Part shown: piece after piece, positions 60,597-64,000 of the stretch
Layout: every line of letters starts with the position of its first letter
How positions within the stretch are numbered: the stretch's first letter is position 1
Assembly (NCBI RefSeq): GCF_010093595.1
Contig: NW_022985443.1
Coordinates: 1,092,804 to 1,156,803, forward strand
DNA from: Mytilinidion resinicola
Taxonomy: Eukaryota > Ascomycota > Dothideomycetes > Mytilinidiales > Mytilinidiaceae
DNA length: 64,000 nt
Direction: 5' to 3'
Notes under the pieces: model-generated
Told to the model about the DNA's origin: nothing
Database searches by the model: none
The model's input: the letters and a program-made list of their open reading frames with translations, nothing else
Program-made: the position numbers and the translations under genes

Positions 60597-60855
60597 ATAA
60601 TTTTTTTTTAAAGAATTTCTCTTTGCAGGCACGACTGTTTACCAAACCAATGATCCGACACCGCAATTCTGCCCTTAGAAGCAACCACCAAATTTCCAGT
60701 TCCAAGATCAGACGTATTCCGACGTCATTTTGCCAGCAGTGAGGACGAGGTGGAGGATCTCTGGACGCATCAATGTATCCCCGGAAACATCCCGAACTTC
60801 TGTACTCAGTGACTGCCAGAAGAAAGCCTCAAAACATGGTGCACAGGAATTAGTT

Positions 60856-60975
60856 TTTGTACACTTCTTTGACACCGCTTGAGGTGCCCCAATGTATTTT
60901 CCAAATCGCGGATATCATTTCCAGTCCTCAGGTGTTGGTCCGTGTATACATATGTGCCACCGCTTGAGATGCCCC
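60856..60975 (-). repeat. Two MITE end fragments in direct orientation
   Basis: GTACACTTCTTTGACACC followed by GCTTGAGGTGCCCC (from about 60860) and TGTGCCACCGCTTGAGATGC (from about 60950) are the same end motif repeated 80-85 bp apart in the same orientation, unlike the inverted arrangement in full copies. Confidence 0.5.
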
Positions 60976-61380
60976 AGCACGCTCTCGAAAGGTTGAATGG
61001 CACATAAATTTCAGCACGGCAAGATTCACGTCTGGTCATAAGCATTCATAATCGACAATGAAGTAGTTTTATTGCAATCCCCCTAAGAGCCGAGAGCTAT
61101 CTACAACCCACTCAAATACCCCCATTCCGTTCCATTCCCGATTCTGCTCTCAGGAAAGGTAGAATCCGGAGCAAGGTATCTTACCACCATTAAGCAAAGA
61201 TATAACCAATGGGAAAAGAGGAGGATGTCCATGCCGCAGCGATGAGAGAGTTAGCCCCGCCTAATGGAAGCAAAATGATTGCAGCGCCACTGGAAGAGAA
61301 GGACCGTTTCATGTCGTTCGTGCTCGATCGTGAGGGGGGCATGAAAATCAATCAACGAGAGTTGTTGACAATCGAAGCGA

Positions 61381-62871
61381 TCATTGCTCATCTGGGTCCT
61401 CGGGCTGGTCGAATAGGAAGTTTGCGGCCAGTTCTTCGTTCTTGTCACAAGCAAAATAGGCCTGGATCACGAGATCGCGCTCGAAACCGAGTCGGCATAG
61501 CTAGAGATATTAGGGATCGAAAAAAGTGAGATAGGGTAAAGTAAACTTACTCGGTCAATTGCATCCCGTTCCTCCTCTGTCACACTGATGGCCTGTGCTC
61601 CAGGGGGGAGCGGGGCGTCCTCGTCGGCATCTTCAGCGAGTAGCTGGAGGAATTGCTCTGGATGGGTAGCAATGAGCTGCGCCAACTGAGGGTTTCCGGC
61701 CCCTACTTGCTGCAGAATCGGCTCTAGCATTTGGGGCTGTTGCTGAACCACTTGACGAAGCTGCTGGAATTGGGGGTTGTTGCGAAGGAACTCGAGGCTG
61801 CTTCCACCGAGGGCTTGGGCAGCCGTAGCTCCAGCCTCAGCGCTAGCCCGCGCCCCCGTTGGAGCAGCCCGAGCAGTACCAGATCCGCGGCCGCCTTGTC
61901 CTGCCTGCGCAGCGGCCTCGAATAGATTTACGGGTTCGTCTCCCCCAGTCGCAGGAGTCGCAGCGGTGTTGCCACCGGTCGCCGGAGGCGGTGATGTTGG
62001 GCCACTCCGAGGCGGTCTCGGCGAAGCTTGCGCTTGCGACTCTTGAAGTGCTGATTCCGGGATGCCCTTGTTTGATTGTTAGCACAAGTCTAGACCAAAA
62101 AGAGAGATGTCTTACAGTTAGGAGGTACTCGACCGCCCTGTCAGGGTTGAAGAATGCAGCCCGCATAGCACGGTCAATATCAGCCCTAGCGAATCCCATG
62201 CTCTCCATATTGGCGATGGCAGCATCCCGCTCACTCCCCATTGTCAAGGCTGACGGATCGTTGAACCGAATGCCTTCGGTATTGGTCTGCTGGTTGCTCG
62301 GGGCGGGTGACGGGGTCGCGGGAGCATTCTGGGCGGCAGAGGATGAGGCTGGTGCCGGTGCTGCGGGAGCTGCGGGAGTTTGGGCTGCTGCGGGAGCTGG
62401 TGTAGACGGTGCCGCCTTACTTGACGATGCTGCAGATGCTTTGGGCTAGGGACGTGAGCAACTTGCTTGAGTAGAAGAGCAGCGGAACGAACCTTAGACA
62501 CCATGCACACGACGAAGCCCTTCTCTTCGATGCTATAGGACTCGACTGTGTTGCTGTCTTGTAGAATCTTGCCTGTGCACTGTGAGAATGACGCCACATG
62601 GTTGACGGAGGAGCTCCGCTCCACACACCGGAATAGATCAGCTTCTGCAACGCTGCGTCCCAGCCCTTCTCTGCGGAGATCTTCGCCTTGACATCGGCAA
62701 TCTACAGGAAGTATGTTAACGGTGAAACCGTGAGGCGGAGTCGTGAATGCGCACTGTTTCCGAAGGTTCAGCTTCGATGACGAACTTTTGCTGCTTCAAA
62801 TCCTGCGGCCCTTTGTCAGCACGACGCGTATAATCAGATCGCGATGGCGGTACCTTGAAGGTGAGCTTCAT
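61381..62871 (-). CDS. rad23: UV excision repair / proteasome shuttle protein Rad23
   Basis: Seven exons (62871-62854, 62802-62755, 62701-62629, 62572-62493, 62445-62116, 62066-61551, 61500-61381) give 394 residues. Exon 1 is only six codons (MKLTFK). The ubiquitin-like domain (residues 1-72) includes [21 protein letters not shown] Pro/Ala linker leads to UBA1 ([20 protein letters not shown] ... AVEYLLTGIP), the XPC/Rad4-binding STI1 region ([20 protein letters not shown]), and UBA2 at the C-terminus ([20 protein letters not shown]). Rad23 delivers ubiquitinated cargo to the proteasome and stabilises Rad4 in nucleotide excision repair. The domain order and length are standard. Confidence 0.97.
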
Positions 62872-64000
62872 GGTTGCGGTGGTGGGGTTGCGGTTTGGGT
62901 GAGGTGGTGGTGTGGCGGAGCGGGGAGCTGGTGGAGTTGCGAGGACTCAGGACCTGGAGGGGGAGATTTTATGGTGGCAGGCTGCCAACGGCGATGGAAT
63001 ATGGCTACCTAGTCAGAGGAGCAGGCTGTGAATCGTGGGCCCTGGGCGAGTGAGTGAAGTGTGGAAGGCAAAGGTGGCAGGCAGAATTGCTGCTCGTCAC
63101 CGCCGCCGCCTGCCCGCCAAAATCGCGGATCGGCGTTGGAGTTGATCCGGATGCCTCAGGCAGAGAAATGCTACCTAGAACCCCGATCCACGAACCGCAG
63201 ACGACGGACTTCTGAACAGCTCTTGGCACACGAGGCGAGGAATCTATACTGACCAATACGCTCGCTGGACAACATGTTGGCCGTCATTTCGGTCTAAGCC
63301 AGTAGCGACTCGCAGCTGACTTGTAGTACAACTCGATCTATCGGACTGGCCAAGAAGTTCTGATGGCACTGTCGCTCTCGAAAAGGTGCGTTGGACCTCC
63401 AAAATGCTAAACTCTTCTGTCAAGCAGTTTCTAGTCTGGTTTGGCTTTGTACGTGTCAGTATCTTGTCAGTCGGTCTGTTCGAACTCCACTGTCACTTCG
63501 CACCGCCACACGGTCCCATAGGTTGGCACGCCAGCTCCAGCTGCTGGACAGACCCGATCTGTGGCTCGTGCGAGGTGTCAGGTGACGCTGAGACTGTGGC
63601 TGGTGTTTCAAGTCCCTCTCAGGGGATCCTGGGCAAGTCGACACTTCATTTCGACGCCGCCGCACCATCCTACATAGAGCGCCGTGAGGCCCGCCGACAG
63701 GGCTGCGCAGAATGCGACCGCCCCCAGGCTGAGAATTTCTTACGGCAGTTGTCAGCGGCCTCATGTGAGGGTGCAGACGGCGCCGACTCGCACACAGCAA
63801 TGGCGTCAGTCCTGCCAGGGCATATGCACTTCAGCTTCCTGTACGACGCTCTGCAACCTGTCCTACAGACCGACTCTGCAGCCCATGCTGTGCGAGGTGG
63901 ACGCGGCAGCCAATACTTCGCGGCCGGAATCCTTCACGGGCCGCGCGGGAAATTCTGCTGGATACGATAAACTTCAGCGCCGTTGCTGACGGCGGGTCCA
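62872..64000. other. rad23 promoter region and right edge
   Basis: 1.1 kb. A 194-codon ORF at 63386-63970 overlaps ORFs on both strands and shows no protein-like pattern. No gene is supported before the window ends. Confidence 0.45.

Larger units (their letters stand above)
59413..61380. other. Gene-poor, repeat-bearing region
   Basis: No protein gene is supported. It contains MITE copy E, further MITE ends (about 60195-60220, 60345-60372, 60856-60975) and a tRNA 3'-half relic at 60572-60596. Confidence 0.5.

Noticed and set aside
63386..63970. 194-codon plus-strand ORF at the right edge
   Set aside because: No domain, overlapping ORFs on both strands, and composition unlike the recognised genes.

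Overview
The window is nuclear DNA from a filamentous ascomycete (Pezizomycotina). Genes carry short GT-AG introns (mostly 45-66 bp), and the gene set is typically fungal: the velvet regulator VeA, a HET-domain NLR, a STRIPAK Far11/HAM-2 subunit, a KDM4/KdmA-type demethylase, Yme2 and a GH5 exo-1,3-glucanase. A Dothideomycete is my best guess; that is inference from the feel of the proteins, not a computed placement.

Layout. 1-2261: left-truncated HET-NB-ARC-TPR gene (minus). 2262-7908: long gene-free stretch ending in the veA leader, which appears to hold a 342-bp 5'-UTR intron. 7909-9778: veA. 11436-13598: nuclear-type disordered protein. 14753-15229: small membrane protein. 15230-17731: gene-poor patch with an intron-bearing tRNA-Thr(CGU), an inverted partial copy of that tRNA, and a nest of ~130-bp MITE-like repeats. 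17732-23769: spt4 (minus), divergent from ppt1/PP5, then yme2. 25617-26757: apc15. 28541-32044: 11-exon M1 aminopeptidase. 32813-33314: small membrane protein. 33766-37185: far11. 38387-39367: CBF1-like bHLH factor. 42440-43926: secreted GH5 glucanase. 44592-46190: YAG7-like RGG protein. 48112-52415: JmjN-JmjC-PHD demethylase. 53557-61380: lineage-specific-looking ORFs, MITE copies and a tRNA relic. 61381-62871: rad23.

How the genes work together. Most are housekeeping genes (transcription elongation, phosphatase signalling, mitochondrial nucleoid, APC/C, ubiquitin/DNA repair, peptide turnover) with no operon-like logic. Three developmental or chromatin regulators (VeA, Far11/HAM-2, KdmA-like) lie within 45 kb, but nothing in the sequence shows they are linked functionally.

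Exon structures were assembled by hand from splice-site consensus and reading-frame continuity. For every multi-exon gene that is complete in the window the exon lengths sum to a whole number of codons. The most novel observations are a dispersed ~130-bp terminal-inverted-repeat family whose differences are mostly transitions, and an inverted tRNA-Thr fragment ending in a snap-back palindrome.
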